64,000 nucleotides of DNA from Uranotaenia lowii (lineage: Eukaryota; Arthropoda; Insecta; Diptera; Culicidae). The stretch is from assembly GCF_029784155.1 (NCBI RefSeq), contig NC_073691.1:66594839-66658838 (forward strand), written 5' to 3'. The position numbers and the translations under genes are program-made. Below the pieces are notes generated by a model. That model saw nothing but the letters and a program-made list of their open reading frames with translations. It was not told where the DNA came from and ran no database searches. Shown here one piece after another: positions 48,976 through 60,757 of the stretch (position 1 is its first letter; each line of letters opens with the position of its first letter).

Positions 48976-50417
48976 CAGGCCCGTGCAAAGGACCCGTCCA
49001 GAGGGGGGGGGGGTTTCGAAAATCAAATTTAGCCAAAAATGATAACAATTCCAAAAACACACAATAAATAATAAAACTGATTGCTGAATCTAGTATTCAG
49101 ATTTAAAATCAAAGCATCGGACATAAATGAATTTCTATGAATTATTAAGAATTTATCAAATACATTATCAAATTGAAAAAAAATGAACTCACAAATAAAT
49201 GTCAGATCCGGTTAAAAATTTACCATGATTAAAATTGTTAGATAAATAATAATGATTGTTATTATTAATCATCTAATTTTACATTTCTTTTCTTAGTTTT
49301 CAATTGAAGAATTGATTAAAAAATGTTTTCTCTTGAATTTAAAAAAAATTGATTTTAACTTTGTTTATTATATCTATTTAATTCATTTAAGAAATAATAA
49401 TTCAAAGATGATAATGCATGATCTAAAAAAGTTAAATTACACAGTTTTTTTTATTATTTAAAAAGGATATTATCAAAAGTATTTCCGATACAACTGAATA
49501 AAGTTTTAAAAAAATTAGTTAATTTAACAAAATTGTTCGAACTTACAATACGATTCAATTTTCAAAATATCTTGAAGTCTTGATTTAATACTTTTATTTT
49601 AAAATATTTGTTTTGTTTTGAAGTTTTGTCAAAAAATGCAGAAATTTCTTTAATGATTGTAAAATATTTTCTAATGTTAATTAAAAAACAAAACCTGATA
49701 GAAAAGTTACATACTTAGATCAAGGGAACCTGAATTAATCAAAATCAGCTTTTAAATTTCTTGCACCTCGAAGTATGTGAATTTTTTTGCCATGTGCAAT
49801 TTATCAAAACGTTTTTGAGTGTGATGTTGAGCATTTAGAAGAACAAGAAACACATAATGATATTGAGACTGGAATTGATTTCATGAAGAATATTTCATTT
49901 TAGCACTTTTTTTGTAAATCAAAATTTTTACTAATAAAGTAGAGAATACTAGGTTTAAGATTTTGTTTGGCTAATTCTGATGACCATCGTAAGTCATATG
50001 ATACATGGCTTCCAACATGTTGATGTAAAAATTTGTATTCGATGAATTAATTTTGAAGTTAAAATGGTGGGTCTCAAATTCTTATTCTGTTAGGTTACAC
50101 TTCTTGATAAAAACTCATTCTAAAGACGAGGAAGAGTTTTTGTAAGTCAAGATTTGAGTTTCAAAGCAAAAGATTGATTGAAATGAAAAAATTAGTTTCA
50201 GTTTGTGAACGGCATATATGTATGAAGTGTCATGAAATAGAATATCTCAAGCCTAGAGTGATTTAAGACTAATTTCTGACTTTTTTGCTAACACTTATTG
50301 AACACCTTTAAAGATCAAGTTATTTTACTTTACTACGTTGAAAATTTTACTTGGAAAAAATCTCCATGGGAGGGGGGGTTAAACCCCTAAACCCCCTCCC
50401 CCGTTGGCACGGCCTTG
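48976..50417. mobile_element. hAT-like non-autonomous element nested in the dispersed repeat
   Basis: The left end is caggcccgtgcaaagg. The right end, read inverted, is caaggccgtgccaacggggg. Both lead into G-rich runs. The flanks acgactat (48968-48975) and acggctac (50418-50425) agree at 6 of 8 positions, fitting a worn 8-bp duplication. There is no transposase frame. Confidence 0.65.
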
Positions 50418-50425
50418 ACGGCTAC

Positions 50426-50822
50426 ACACCAAATTTAACATTAATTGGTTCAATAATTTTTGGAAATTGTTTGAATTGTGTCAATTTTTTGTAATTTTGT
50501 ATACGAGATCCCTTTTTTTGGATTCGAAAGGGTTCGAAAATATTATAGAAGCCATTCGTGAATGGTTGAATACGGCTCCATACAAGATTTTACGTTGATC
50601 AGTTTAGTAGTTTTCGAAAATTGATTGAATTGTGTCAAATTGTAGTTAATTTTGTATAGGTGCCCCCTCTTTTAAGTCGAAGTGGTTTAAAAGTATTTTA
50701 GAAACTATCTCTGATCCCAAAAATTCTTCTACCAAATTTCACATTGATCAATTCAGTTTTTTTAAGTCTATAGGGAAAAGACAGACAGACAAATAAACAT
50801 TCAATTTTATATGAATAGAGAT
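50426..50822 (+). repeat. Dispersed repeat, 3-prime part
   Basis: It contains three degenerate blocks (gttcaataatttttgg; gatcagtttagtagttttcg; gatcaattcag), each with a following ccctctttt-type run. It closes with agacagacagacaaataaac and attttatatgaatagagatt. Confidence 0.6.
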
Positions 50823-52535
50823 TAAAAGCAATGTTCCATTGAACAACTTTGTGGAACACCGCAACGTCGAAACTTATTAGACAAAAAAGTTATTAAGTGT
50901 TGTATGAGGGCATGACTTTTTACATTGAAAAACAATAAATTCATTTGACATCACCTCTGTGTATCTAGCGATGCACTGCATGACTTCTTTTCATGCAATA
51001 CTTCCCGAGGAACCAGGAGTGGTGTCAATTGAATTTATTATTATTCAATGCCAAAAGGCATTCCATATTAAAGAGCCAATAACCTTTTTTTTCCTAATTA
51101 GATACAAAGTTACAGTCTTTAACAAAGATATTTTGCGGAGAATTTACAAAAACAATAAGCAAGCTCGGTTCTACAGAAGCAACACAAATTATGTAGATTT
51201 TTCAGTACAAAATATTAAATTTTCCCATATTAACCTTTAAATTAAATCTGCAAAAAATGGAGTTTTAAACCAAAACGAAGCTTCCCAGGCCTCAAGATCT
51301 GAGAAATTCAAAATGATCCCCAATTGTCTCAGTCTGATGATCACAATACATGTAAAAAAATGGTTTTAAAATCATTTTTTTCACTCCATGAACCGCCAGA
51401 ATTGTTTAAATCATTGTAAGAAAATTTTGAAAAGTGGATTGGATGCTGACGGAATTCAAACCCATTTTTGCATCTTTAGATTCTCAAAATATGAAACACA
51501 GATTTTATGACAAATTTTCAAAGGTAGCTGTTTTTTAACTTAATGTCTATTACTTTTTTTGTTGTAATCGGCATGAAATTTGCAAAAATATTGCTCAAAT
51601 CTCAAATTTCAAATTGCCATTCTGATTGTCGACCATCTAGTAGATATAAATTAATTTGAAAAATTTTACTCAAAATCCGGTGAAAATTTGTACTTAGTTG
51701 TTAGAAAATCTGAGATATTTCAAACTGACGAAAAATTGCTTTTGCTGCTTTTGAAATTATTTCTTAAAACTCTGTTTTGCGATTTTTGAGAATCTGAAGA
51801 TGCCAAATTTGTATCTGTGACTGAAACATCAGTGCTTTAGATTCATGGTTTTAAAAAGTGGCCCCTACCGTTCCCTGGGAGCATTGAGACTTTCCAGGAG
51901 GGCGGTTATCGCTTTTTTTTAAATTTGGGAGGGGTTTAATTCAAAATTTTAAAATTCACAAGCTACGAAACAGCATACATAGAATTAAAAAGGTAACGAG
52001 TAAATTCAATACTCAACACATAAATGACTTATATCCAAAAAGAAGGTTTGAAGAACCTCTTGGCTGAATAAAACTATGATTTCAAAGTTAGTTGATGAAT
52101 TCCTTTGAATTCTGGTTCAATTTGAAGGAATTCATCGACTACTTTTGAAATCAATAAAATGACATCTCAATACTCAAAATACAAAAACTTTTAATTAAAT
52201 CAAGGTTGAAGAATAAAATATTTATAATTTCACGGAGTTTCAAGCATGATTTTCCTCTGTACTTCAATAACGATAGATTTTTTACCAAGTTGTAAGAGCC
52301 ATCGTTCACGCTCTATATTGATCTGTTTTTGTTAGTATATTTTGGCTTCTACTGAAAAGCATTAATTTCGGATAGCAATATTAACATAAAATTTTCAAAA
52401 ATGTATTTTCTAGAAATTTGCGGGCGATCTATGTTAAGACTCGGATGTACTGCTAAGCTTTGAACAGGACTAAAATTAAGAGAAAAATAAAGTTTTTAAG
52501 TAGGTACGTTGAAATTAAATTTATGATGGCTGACA
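50823..52535. other. AT-rich sequence, nothing firm
   Basis: A 93-codon plus-strand frame (50959-51240) has no recognised domain. Near 52085-52150, ttgatgaattcctttgaatt is mirrored by aaggaattcatcga, a small hairpin. Confidence 0.35.
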
Positions 52536-53071
52536 CTAGCTCACCCGGTGTGCTTTGCAACATCTTTAGAAATTCTTTGAATTTACATTAAATCAAATTC
52601 AAATTTGAAAATTGTTCTTTAAAATGGAAACTGCAATACTAAGAAGCTGAATTCTTATTTTTTTGAATGATTTTCTTTCTGTTTTCAAAACCATTTTTAA
52701 AATTTGTTTTCCAATCAATCTCGAATCGACAAACCTCAAATAAGAACGCTACCTTTGTTTTATCAAAAGTACTTAAATTATGCAAAAGTGTTTTACTTGA
52801 AGCTATGGAATTTCCCTTCTCTTCCCCATCAATGTGGAGTAGGTTTCTAATTGACATAGAAACATTTTTCGTAACTATCCATAAGTTTTAAAGCTATGCC
52901 AAAAAATATAAACAAAAGCCTCCCTCGTCTCTCTCGTTTCACCCCTGAGAAAAAGAATAAATGCCTTGTATGAGTGTAAAAGAAATTCTGTATAAGCCTT
53001 TTTTTCTTTCCATCTCCCCTTGGTATGGCTAAAGGGGTCTCAAATCATAACAGAAATATTTCTCGTACCTA
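52536..53071 (+). repeat. Dispersed repeat leading into the giant minisatellite
   Basis: The head ctagctcacccggtgtgctt is followed by blocks like those of 16660-18660 (ctcccctt, ggggtctcaaatcataacag, aatatttctcgtacctac). The next base begins the 9-bp array, so the array arose inside a copy of this repeat or at its edge. Confidence 0.65.
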
Positions 53072-56000
53072 CTTTTTGTTTTTTTTTTGTCTTTTTTGTC
53101 TTTTTTGTCTTTTTTGTCTTTTTTGTCTTTTTTGTCTTTTTTGTCTTTTTTGTCTTTTTTGTCTTTTTTGTCTTTTTTGTCTTTTTTGTCTTTTTTGTCT
53201 TTTTTGTCTTTTTTGTCTTTTTTGTCTTTTTTGTCTTTTTTGTCTTTTTTGTCTTTTTTGTCTTTTTTGTCTTTTTTGTCTTTTTTGTCTTTTTTGTCTT
53301 TTTTGTCTTTTTTGTCTTTTTTGTCTTTTTTGTCTTTTTTGTCTTTTTTGTCTTTTTTGTCTTTTTTGTCTTTTTTGTCTTTTTTGTCTTTTTTGTCTTT
53401 TTTGTCTTTTTTGTCTTTTTTGTCTTTTTTGTCTTTTTTGTCTTTTTTGTCTTTTTTGTCTTTTTTGTCTTTTTTGTCTTTTTTGTCTTTTTTGTCTTTT
53501 TTGTCTTTTTTGTCTTTTTTGTCTTTTTTGTCTTTTTTGTCTTTTTTGTCTTTTTTGTCTTTTTTGTCTTTTTTGTCTTTTTTGTCTTTTTTGTCTTTTT
53601 TGTCTTTTTTGTCTTTTTTGTCTTTTTTGTCTTTTTTGTCTTTTTTGTCTTTTTTGTCTTTTTTGTCTTTTTTGTCTTTTTTGTCTTTTTTGTCTTTTTT
53701 GTCTTTTTTGTCTTTTTTGTCTTTTTTGTCTTTTTTGTCTTTTTTGTCTTTTTTGTCTTTTTTGTCTTTTTTGTCTTTTTTGTCTTTTTTGTCTTTTTTG
53801 TCTTTTTTGTCTTTTTTGTCTTTTTTGTCTTTTTTGTCTTTTTTGTCTTTTTTGTCTTTTTTGTCTTTTTTGTCTTTTTTGTCTTTTTTGTCTTTTTTGT
53901 CTTTTTTGTCTTTTTTGTCTTTTTTGTCTTTTTTGTCTTTTTTGTCTTTTTTGTCTTTTTTGTCTTTTTTGTCTTTTTTGTCTTTTTTGTCTTTTTTGTC
54001 TTTTTTGTCTTTTTTGTCTTTTTTGTCTTTTTTGTCTTTTTTGTCTTTTTTGTCTTTTTTGTCTTTTTTGTCTTTTTTGTCTTTTTTGTCTTTTTTGTCT
54101 TTTTTTTTTGACTTTTTTGTCTTTTTTTTTTGACTTTTTTGTCTTTTTTTTTTGACTTTTTTGTCTTTTTTTTTGACTTTTTTGTCTTTTTTTTTTGACT
54201 TTTTTGACTTTTTTGTCTTTTTTTTTTGACTTTTTTGTCTTTTTTTGTCTTTTTTGTCTTTTTTGTCTTTTTTGTCTTTTTTGTCTTTTTTGTCTTTTTT
54301 GTCTTTTTTGTCTTTTTTGTCTTTTTTGTCTTTTTTGTCTTTTTTGTCTTTTTTGTCTTTTTTGTCTTTTTTGTCTTTTTTGTCTTTTTTGTCTTTTTTG
54401 TCTTTTTTGTCTTTTTTGTCTTTTTTGTCTTTTTTGTCTTTTTTGTCTTTTTTGTCTTTTTTGTCTTTTTTGTCTTTTTTGTCTTTTTTGTCTTTTTTGT
54501 CTTTTTTGTCTTTTTTGTCTTTTTTGTCTTTTTTGTCTTTTTTGTCTTTTTTGTCTTTTTTGTCTTTTTTGTCTTTTTTGTCTTTTTTGTCTTTTTTGTC
54601 TTTTTTGTCTTTTTTGTCTTTTTTGTCTTTTTTGTCTTTTTTGTCTTTTTTGTCTTTTTTGTCTTTTTTGTCTTTTTTGTCTTTTTTGTCTTTTTTGTCT
54701 TTTTTGTCTTTTTTGTCTTTTTTGTCTTTTTTGTCTTTTTTGTCTTTTTTGTCTTTTTTGTCTTTTTTGTCTTTTTTGTCTTTTTTGTCTTTTTTGTCTT
54801 TTTTGTCTTTTTTTTTTGACTTTTTTGTCTTTTTTTTTTGACTTTTTTGTCTTTTTTTTTTGACTTTTTTGTCTTTTTTTTTTGACTTTTTTGTCTTTTT
54901 TTTTTGACTTTTTTGTCTTTTTTTTTTGACTTTTTTGTCTTTTTTTTTTGACTTTTTTGTCTTTTTTTTTTGACTTTTTTGTCTTTTTTTTTTGACTTTT
55001 TTGTCTTTTTTTGTCTTTTTTGTCTTTTTTGTCTTTTTTGTCTTTTTTGTCTTTTTTGTCTTTTTTGACTTTTTTGACTTTTTTGTCTTTTTTTTTGACT
55101 TTTTTGTCTTTTTTTGTCTTTTTTGTCTTTTTTGTCTTTTTTGTCTTTTTTGTCTTTTTTGTCTTTTTTGTCTTTTTTGTCTTTTTTGTCTTTTTTGTCT
55201 TTTTTGTCTTTTTTGTCTTTTTTGTCTTTTTTGTCTTTTTTGTCTTTTTTGTCTTTTTTGTCTTTTTTGTCTTTTTTGTCTTTTTTGTCTTTTTTGTCTT
55301 TTTTGTCTTTTTTGTCTTTTTTGTCTTTTTTGTCTTTTTTGTCTTTTTTGTCTTTTTTGTCTTTTTTGTCTTTTTTGTCTTTTTTGTCTTTTTTGTCTTT
55401 TTTGTCTTTTTTGTCTTTTTTGTCTTTTTTGTCTTTTTTGTCTTTTTTGTCTTTTTTGTCTTTTTTGTCTTTTTTGTCTTTTTTGTCTTTTTTGTCTTTT
55501 TTGTCTTTTTTGTCTTTTTTGTCTTTTTTGTCTTTTTTGTCTTTTTTGTCTTTTTTGTCTTTTTTGTCTTTTTTGTCTTTTTTGTCTTTTTTGTCTTTTT
55601 TGTCTTTTTTGTCTTTTTTGTCTTTTTTGTCTTTTTTGTCTTTTTTGTCTTTTTTGTCTTTTTTGTCTTTTTTGTCTTTTTTGTCTTTTTTGTCTTTTTT
55701 GTCTTTTTTGTCTTTTTTGTCTTTTTTGTCTTTTTTGTCTTTTTTGTCTTTTTTGTCTTTTTTGTCTTTTTTGTCTTTTTTGTCTTTTTTGTCTTTTTTG
55801 TCTTTTTTGTCTTTTTTGTCTTTTTTGTCTTTTTTGTCTTTTTTGTCTTTTTTGTCTTTTTTGTCTTTTTTGTCTTTTTTGTCTTTTTTGTCTTTTTTGT
55901 CTTTTTTGTCTTTTTTGTCTTTTTTGTCTTTTTTGTCTTTTTTGTCTTTTTTGTCTTTTTTGTCTTTTTTGTCTTTTTTGTCTTTTTTGTCTTTTTTGTC

Positions 56001-56377
56001 TTTTTTGTCTTTTTTGTCTTTTTTGTCTTTTTTGTCTTTTTTGTCTTTTTTGTCTTTTTTGTCTTTTTTGTCTTTTTTGTCTTTTTTGTCTTTTTTGTCT
56101 TTTTTGTCTTTTTTGTCTTTTTTGTCTTTTTTGTCTTTTTTGTCTTTTTTGTCTTTTTTGTCTTTTTTGTCTTTTTTGTCTTTTTTGTCTTTTTTGTCTT
56201 TTTTGTCTTTTTTGTCTTTTTTGTCTTTTTTGTCTTTTTTGTCTTTTTTGTCTTTTTTGTCTTTTTTGTCTTTTTTGTCTTTTTTGTCTTTTTTGTCTTT
56301 TTTGTCTTTTTTGTCTTTTTTGTCCTTTTTGTCTTTTTTGTCTTTTTTGTCTTTTTTGTCTTTTTTGTCTTTTTTGT
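53072..56377. repeat. Homogeneous 9-bp minisatellite (unit gtctttttt), 3.3 kb
   Basis: About 365 units of gtctttttt are almost free of substitutions; one clear variant is gtccttttt near 56322. Three islands use a longer 21-22-bp unit, gtc + about 10 T + gac + 6 T: about 54099-54245, 54808-55010 and 55066-55112. Because the unit length is a multiple of three and contains no stop in either strand, all frames stay open. The 200-1120-residue frames there (KKD, KRQ, FVF, CLF or SFL repeats) are artefacts. Near-identity implies very recent expansion or homogenisation. Confidence 0.97.
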
Positions 56378-57884
56378 AAATTCATAAAATTTCAAGAACG
56401 TAATTTTGATCAAAGTTATCCTGGTGACCAAAGTAACCCCAGTTTACGGTATGTTTGAATGGGTGACATGATTACATAAGTTCTACTGCCTTTACAGATT
56501 TATGTAAATGTGTGCTCGGCACCAAACTGAATGAGTCCAATGAAGTTCACCGATAGCCATAACTAGACGATGAACAAAAAACGTGATACAAAAATTTGCA
56601 TATATTTAACACATGGCTAAACCCATCCTCTTGCTGATACCGGGTTGACATCCAGACTGGTATTAAAAAAAAAAAGCTTATTTTCCAGTGTTTCGATATC
56701 GATGTGTTATTTCTCAAAACTTAGAGTGTTTTTCCGGGTCTACGTCAAACGGTTTCTCGTAATTTTATTTTGCAGAATACAGACACAGTTTCTGTTCAGT
56801 TTCTGTGTAACAAATTAAATAAACTGTTATAAACTCTTGATCCCTTTTTCGAATAAATACTTCAAAGATGAGATTAAGGGTAACGTTCAACAATCACAAA
56901 TTGCACGTATTTTGTGCATATTGAGTCTATTCGAGAAGAGCAACAAAAACTAAGAATACCAAATGTAATAAATGTCTTAGAAAAGCTCAGCACCGGTGAA
57001 CATTATGCAATTTCAACCCAGGTGTGTAATCGTGGGTTTTGAGGAATAAAATATGTTTTGCAAAAGAACACGCTTCGGAACTGCATACGTTTTGATCACA
57101 CAAAACAATTCAACCCCGAGTAAATTCACTTCCCTTCAAAGTGAATTTTAGGGTGGAAGGGACTTTTTGAAAACTTGATGGTGTAGTTTCTTCAAAAATA
57201 TTTAAACACAGTTCAACAATTGGAACGTCCACCCTTACCTGGTAAAAGAGGAAAGAATTTCATCTTCTCAGAACAGTTGTACACCCTTACGGCAAACAAG
57301 CTGTTGCAAAAGACCGGGGTTACAAAATTCTTTTCAGTGATTCCTAGTGTTTTTTTTCTTGTCTCGTTATTGTCCCAGTATCTGTCCTGTAGTGTTGTAG
57401 TTGATGCAGTTGCACATTCGGAAGAGCCCGTGTTGTGTTGACATCAAAACTCAATTTGCCTGTCATGGCCCTTTTGTGAAACAGAAACACGCTTGCTGGG
57501 TGGCAGGAATGATCCGAGCAAAATTCCGGAACAACACAGCCACACTCTCGGTGAATCTTGGAATGTGGAATGAAAAATCCACTGCTGTTCAGGTATTTTG
57601 GAGCATTGCTGCTAGCTAGGTGGGTATCTTGAGCCCGTTTCATACCGATGCCACCTTGAGTGCGGATTCCCGGAAGATACATTTTGTAATGCTTGAAAGA
57701 AATCGTATGTATAATACTTTTGCAAGATATGACACAATAAACTTTTCATCGCTTATTATGAGTACTAAAGTAGGAGGGAGGTATATTTGTAGAACAATAA
57801 TAACTCCATTGGAAGTTAGATTATCGAAAAACATAGCTTTGAAAGTAATGGCATATAAATGTAAAAAATATAGGTAAACATGAA
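56378..57884. other. Unassigned sequence
   Basis: It contains mixed AT-rich and moderately GC-rich DNA. The frames at 57220-57680 overlap on both strands without recognisable domains, so no gene is called. Confidence 0.35.
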
Positions 57885-59420
57885 TTAATGTCTGTTTATC
57901 TGTTTGTCTGTTCCGTATTGAATCGGAAACTACTGAACCGATTTGCGTGAAACTTGGCAAGAGGAGTCTTGAGGGCCGGGGTCCTATAAAAGTTTGAGAC
58001 CCCTCCTACTCTCTGGAAGAGGGGAGGGGGCCTCTAAAACAAACAAAAACATGTTTGAAAAACTTGAGAACCGAAATGGAACTCAACTCGGCATGGGAGT
58101 ATATTTGGTTACGAAAAATGTTCCTTATATGGTTTGGTACCCCTCCCTTCATCTAATGAAGAAATAAGAAGCTGAGAGGGGGCTCCCATAGACATTTTCG
58201 CACAATCGGGAACTAATCAAGCAAACGGAGCCAAGTTTGGAATGCGGGGGTATATGAGTAGTAAGAATATTTTTAAGATAGTTTGAGACTCCTCTCTTCT
58301 TCCAGTGTAGAGATAGAGAAGGGGGAGGGACCTCCCATGCAATTTTTTGCAAAACTCCAGAACTAATCACACAAATGGAACCAAATTTGACATGGGTGGT
58401 TATTTGGGTATGAGAAATGTTCCTACTGATTTTTTAAGACTTTTTTAAGATACAAAAAGGGGAGGGGTTTTTCATGCAATTTAATGCATTATTTTTCTTC
58501 TTCTTTCTACTGCTGGACCGCCTGCTGTATGTGCCGCAGTCCAAGGGGGGTACGGCCAGTGGCAATGACTATATACCCTAATGCATTATTCGATAACTAA
58601 TCATGTAAATTAATCCAAAATACATAGGAAAGTATAAGGCTACAAGTCATATTTCTACCGATCTGTTCTTGCACTGGAGGACTAAGAATGGGGAAGGAGT
58701 CTCCCATGGAGTTTTTGTATGCATTACTCGAGAACTAATCGAATAAAAAAACAAATTCATCAAGGAAGTAAAATAATATAAACCGATTACGAGAAATGTA
58801 TTTTTTTTTTGTGTTTCGTGACTTCTCTTTCTCTCCAACGGAAAGCCGGGAAGGAGGAGGGGATTTTCATACAATATGTTTGGATCACTCAAGATCTTAA
58901 GATTCAAATTTAATAGCACAGGGTATTTGATTACAAACAGGGAAGAGTTTTTAAATACAAGAAATATTTTTAAAATGATTTGGTTCCCCTCCCGAAATAG
59001 GAAAGAGAAGAGAGGTGCCATACGTTTGTTTTGATAAATTCAAGAGGTCATTAAATAAATTTTACATGGGAGATTATAAGGGTAAGGGAAATGATTCTAC
59101 GGTGATTAACAAAAAACCTTTTCGTCATCCAGTAGGGGACAAGAAAGGGGAAAAGGAGTTCCGCACAATTTTTTGTATAACTTGAGAACTCATCCCTCAA
59201 ATGGAACCAAATTTGAAAGAAAAGGTATTCGAGTTCGAAAGATGTTTCTATTTTTCAAAGGCAGATTCCATAAAGTACAAAGTCGGGAACGGGGAAGGTT
59301 TTATCGTATAGTTTTTTAAACTTTTCAAGCAATAGAAACCATATTACAAGAGATGTTTTTTAAGGTTCAAGACTTCTCATTCTTTCAGAGGAGAAACAGG
59401 AAGAAGGAAAGTAAGGCGAT
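57885..59420 (-). repeat. Degenerate pyrimidine-rich tandem repeat, minus orientation
   Basis: The minus strand shows the same block order as 16660-18660: about ten blocks with gagacccctcc, matching ggggagggg and aaatttggttcca. It includes the tail-like acagac/gacaaacagataaaca near 57890-57915. It is interrupted by an 85-bp retroposon at 58494. Confidence 0.72.
58494..58578 (-). mobile_element. 85-bp GAA-tailed retroposon with 12-bp target duplication
   Basis: The sequence taatgcattatt lies at 58482-58493 and exactly at 58579-58590. On the minus strand the insert runs from a moderately GC-rich start (ccgtaccccccttggactgc) to an aagaagaagaaa tail. This is an extremely 5-prime-truncated non-LTR end with a GAA-type rather than poly-A tail. 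Confidence 0.82.
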
Positions 59421-60156
59421 GATCATTTAGTATCCGGGCACTTTATTTCGGTGATAACTACGTTATTAGAGCTCGGATAAGCAAAACTTTAGCAGCGTTG
59501 TGTTGGTTATGAAAAGGACTATCTTGCATATTTTTGCCAGATTTTTTAATTTATGTGTGTTTGAGATATTTACGATGCAAAAAGACATGGTAAAAATAAT
59601 TTTGCACAAATTTGCGCATTTTGCGTCTCGATAATTCTTTATTGTCGACTTGAAAACTCAAAAACTGTTGATTTTTTTCTGATTCTTTTTTGGACCGAAT
59701 GGTTCAGAAGTATAAGGAGCCACTCTAGAATCCACCCGAAGTTAAAATCAATCATCGAAATGGAACCTTTGATCTTAAATATGGTAAAAAGTCTATGGTT
59801 ATTGGAGATAACTGAATGCAGACCCCTTAAATAATGCAGTAAAGTAAATAACTAATAGTGAACAGTTCCTTAGATTGCAATATGTGCAACCGATTTTTTA
59901 AGCAATGCAACAGATGTGTCCTGATGGACGAAGAAATTTATGTTAAAACAGGATTTAAGAGATCAAATTTCTCGAGATGCCTACTCATGAAAAGGTTCCA
60001 ACCAGATTCCAATTGCTTTTTCCAGGTGAGTTTGAGTAAAATATCATGAATTTGCAAAGTTTTTACTTCTGTGGTAAAAATAATTGATCAATATCTACAT
60101 GACTGACACAAGTGTGCAAAGATAAAAAAGAGATTTTATGAAAAAGTAAAATTATT
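59421..60156 (+). other. Mostly unassigned; mariner-like fragment at about 59905-59990
   Basis: The plus strand near 59915 reads CVLMDEEIYVKTGFKRSNFS. It resembles the first catalytic-Asp block of Tc1/mariner transposases (compare VMDDETYVKADY in the relic at 1-1168). It is isolated and very short. Confidence 0.4.
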
Positions 60157-60169
60157 TCTTGAAATCATT

Positions 60170-60744
60170 ACTTACTTACTTAATGATCCCGCGCCGATCC
60201 TCCGGTGCATAGGGCCGTGGTAAAAGACCTCCACTGCTGACGATCCGGAGCCAGCGACTTCACCTGGTCCCAGTCAAGATTATCGTCGACAGTTCGGATT
60301 TCAGCGGCTAGGCTTCGCCGCCACGAGTTTCTGGGTCTGCCTCTTCTTCGATGACCTTCTGGATTCCAGTCAAGCGCCTCTCTGCAAATCTCGTTTTCAT
60401 CTTTTCGCAGCGTGTGCCCAATCCATCTCCACTTACGTTCCCGGATCTCGATTTCTAGCGCCCTTTGATGACACCGGCGATGTAATTCCTCATTCGAGAT
60501 CCAATTGCCAGGCCACCAAGCGCGGATGATGTTCCGCAGGCAGCGGTTTACAAATACTTGCAGTTTTCGCGTCGTTACCGCATATGTGCACCAAGTTTCG
60601 CACCCGTACAGCAATACGGATTTGACGTTTGAGTTGAAGATTCGGATTTTTGTTCGTAGAGAGATCTGGCTTGACCGCCAGATGTTTCGGAGACTCGCAA
60701 ACGCAAATCGGGCCTTTCTGATCCGGGTTTCGATGTCTTTCCTG
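60170..60744 (-). mobile_element. 5-prime-truncated RTE-like LINE with 13-bp target duplication
   Basis: The duplication tcttgaaatcatt lies at 60157-60169 and exactly at 60745-60757. The minus strand is open from the truncation point to the stop: DIETRIRKARFAFASLRNIW, VKSVLLYGCETW, WRWIGHTLRKDENEICREAL, RGRPRNSWRRSLAAEIR, ending SARDH. This is the C-terminal region downstream of an RTE-type RT; the catalytic domain is absent. The 3-prime tail is an AAGT repeat (aagtaagtaagtaat). An undamaged frame and perfect duplication mark it as young. Its close relative is the fragment at 37263-37405. Confidence 0.88.
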
Positions 60745-60757
60745 TCTTGAAATCATT

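Noticed and set aside
53020..56458. Open frames of 200-1120 codons on both strands with KKD/KRQ/CLF/FVF repeats
   Set aside because: They are a consequence of a stop-free 9-bp unit read in any frame. Both strands are equally open, there is no splice or start context, and no non-repeat domain.
57220..57682. Overlapping frames on both strands suggesting a small gene
   Set aside because: The frames are mutually overlapping shadows without conserved motifs, splice signals or repeat relatives.
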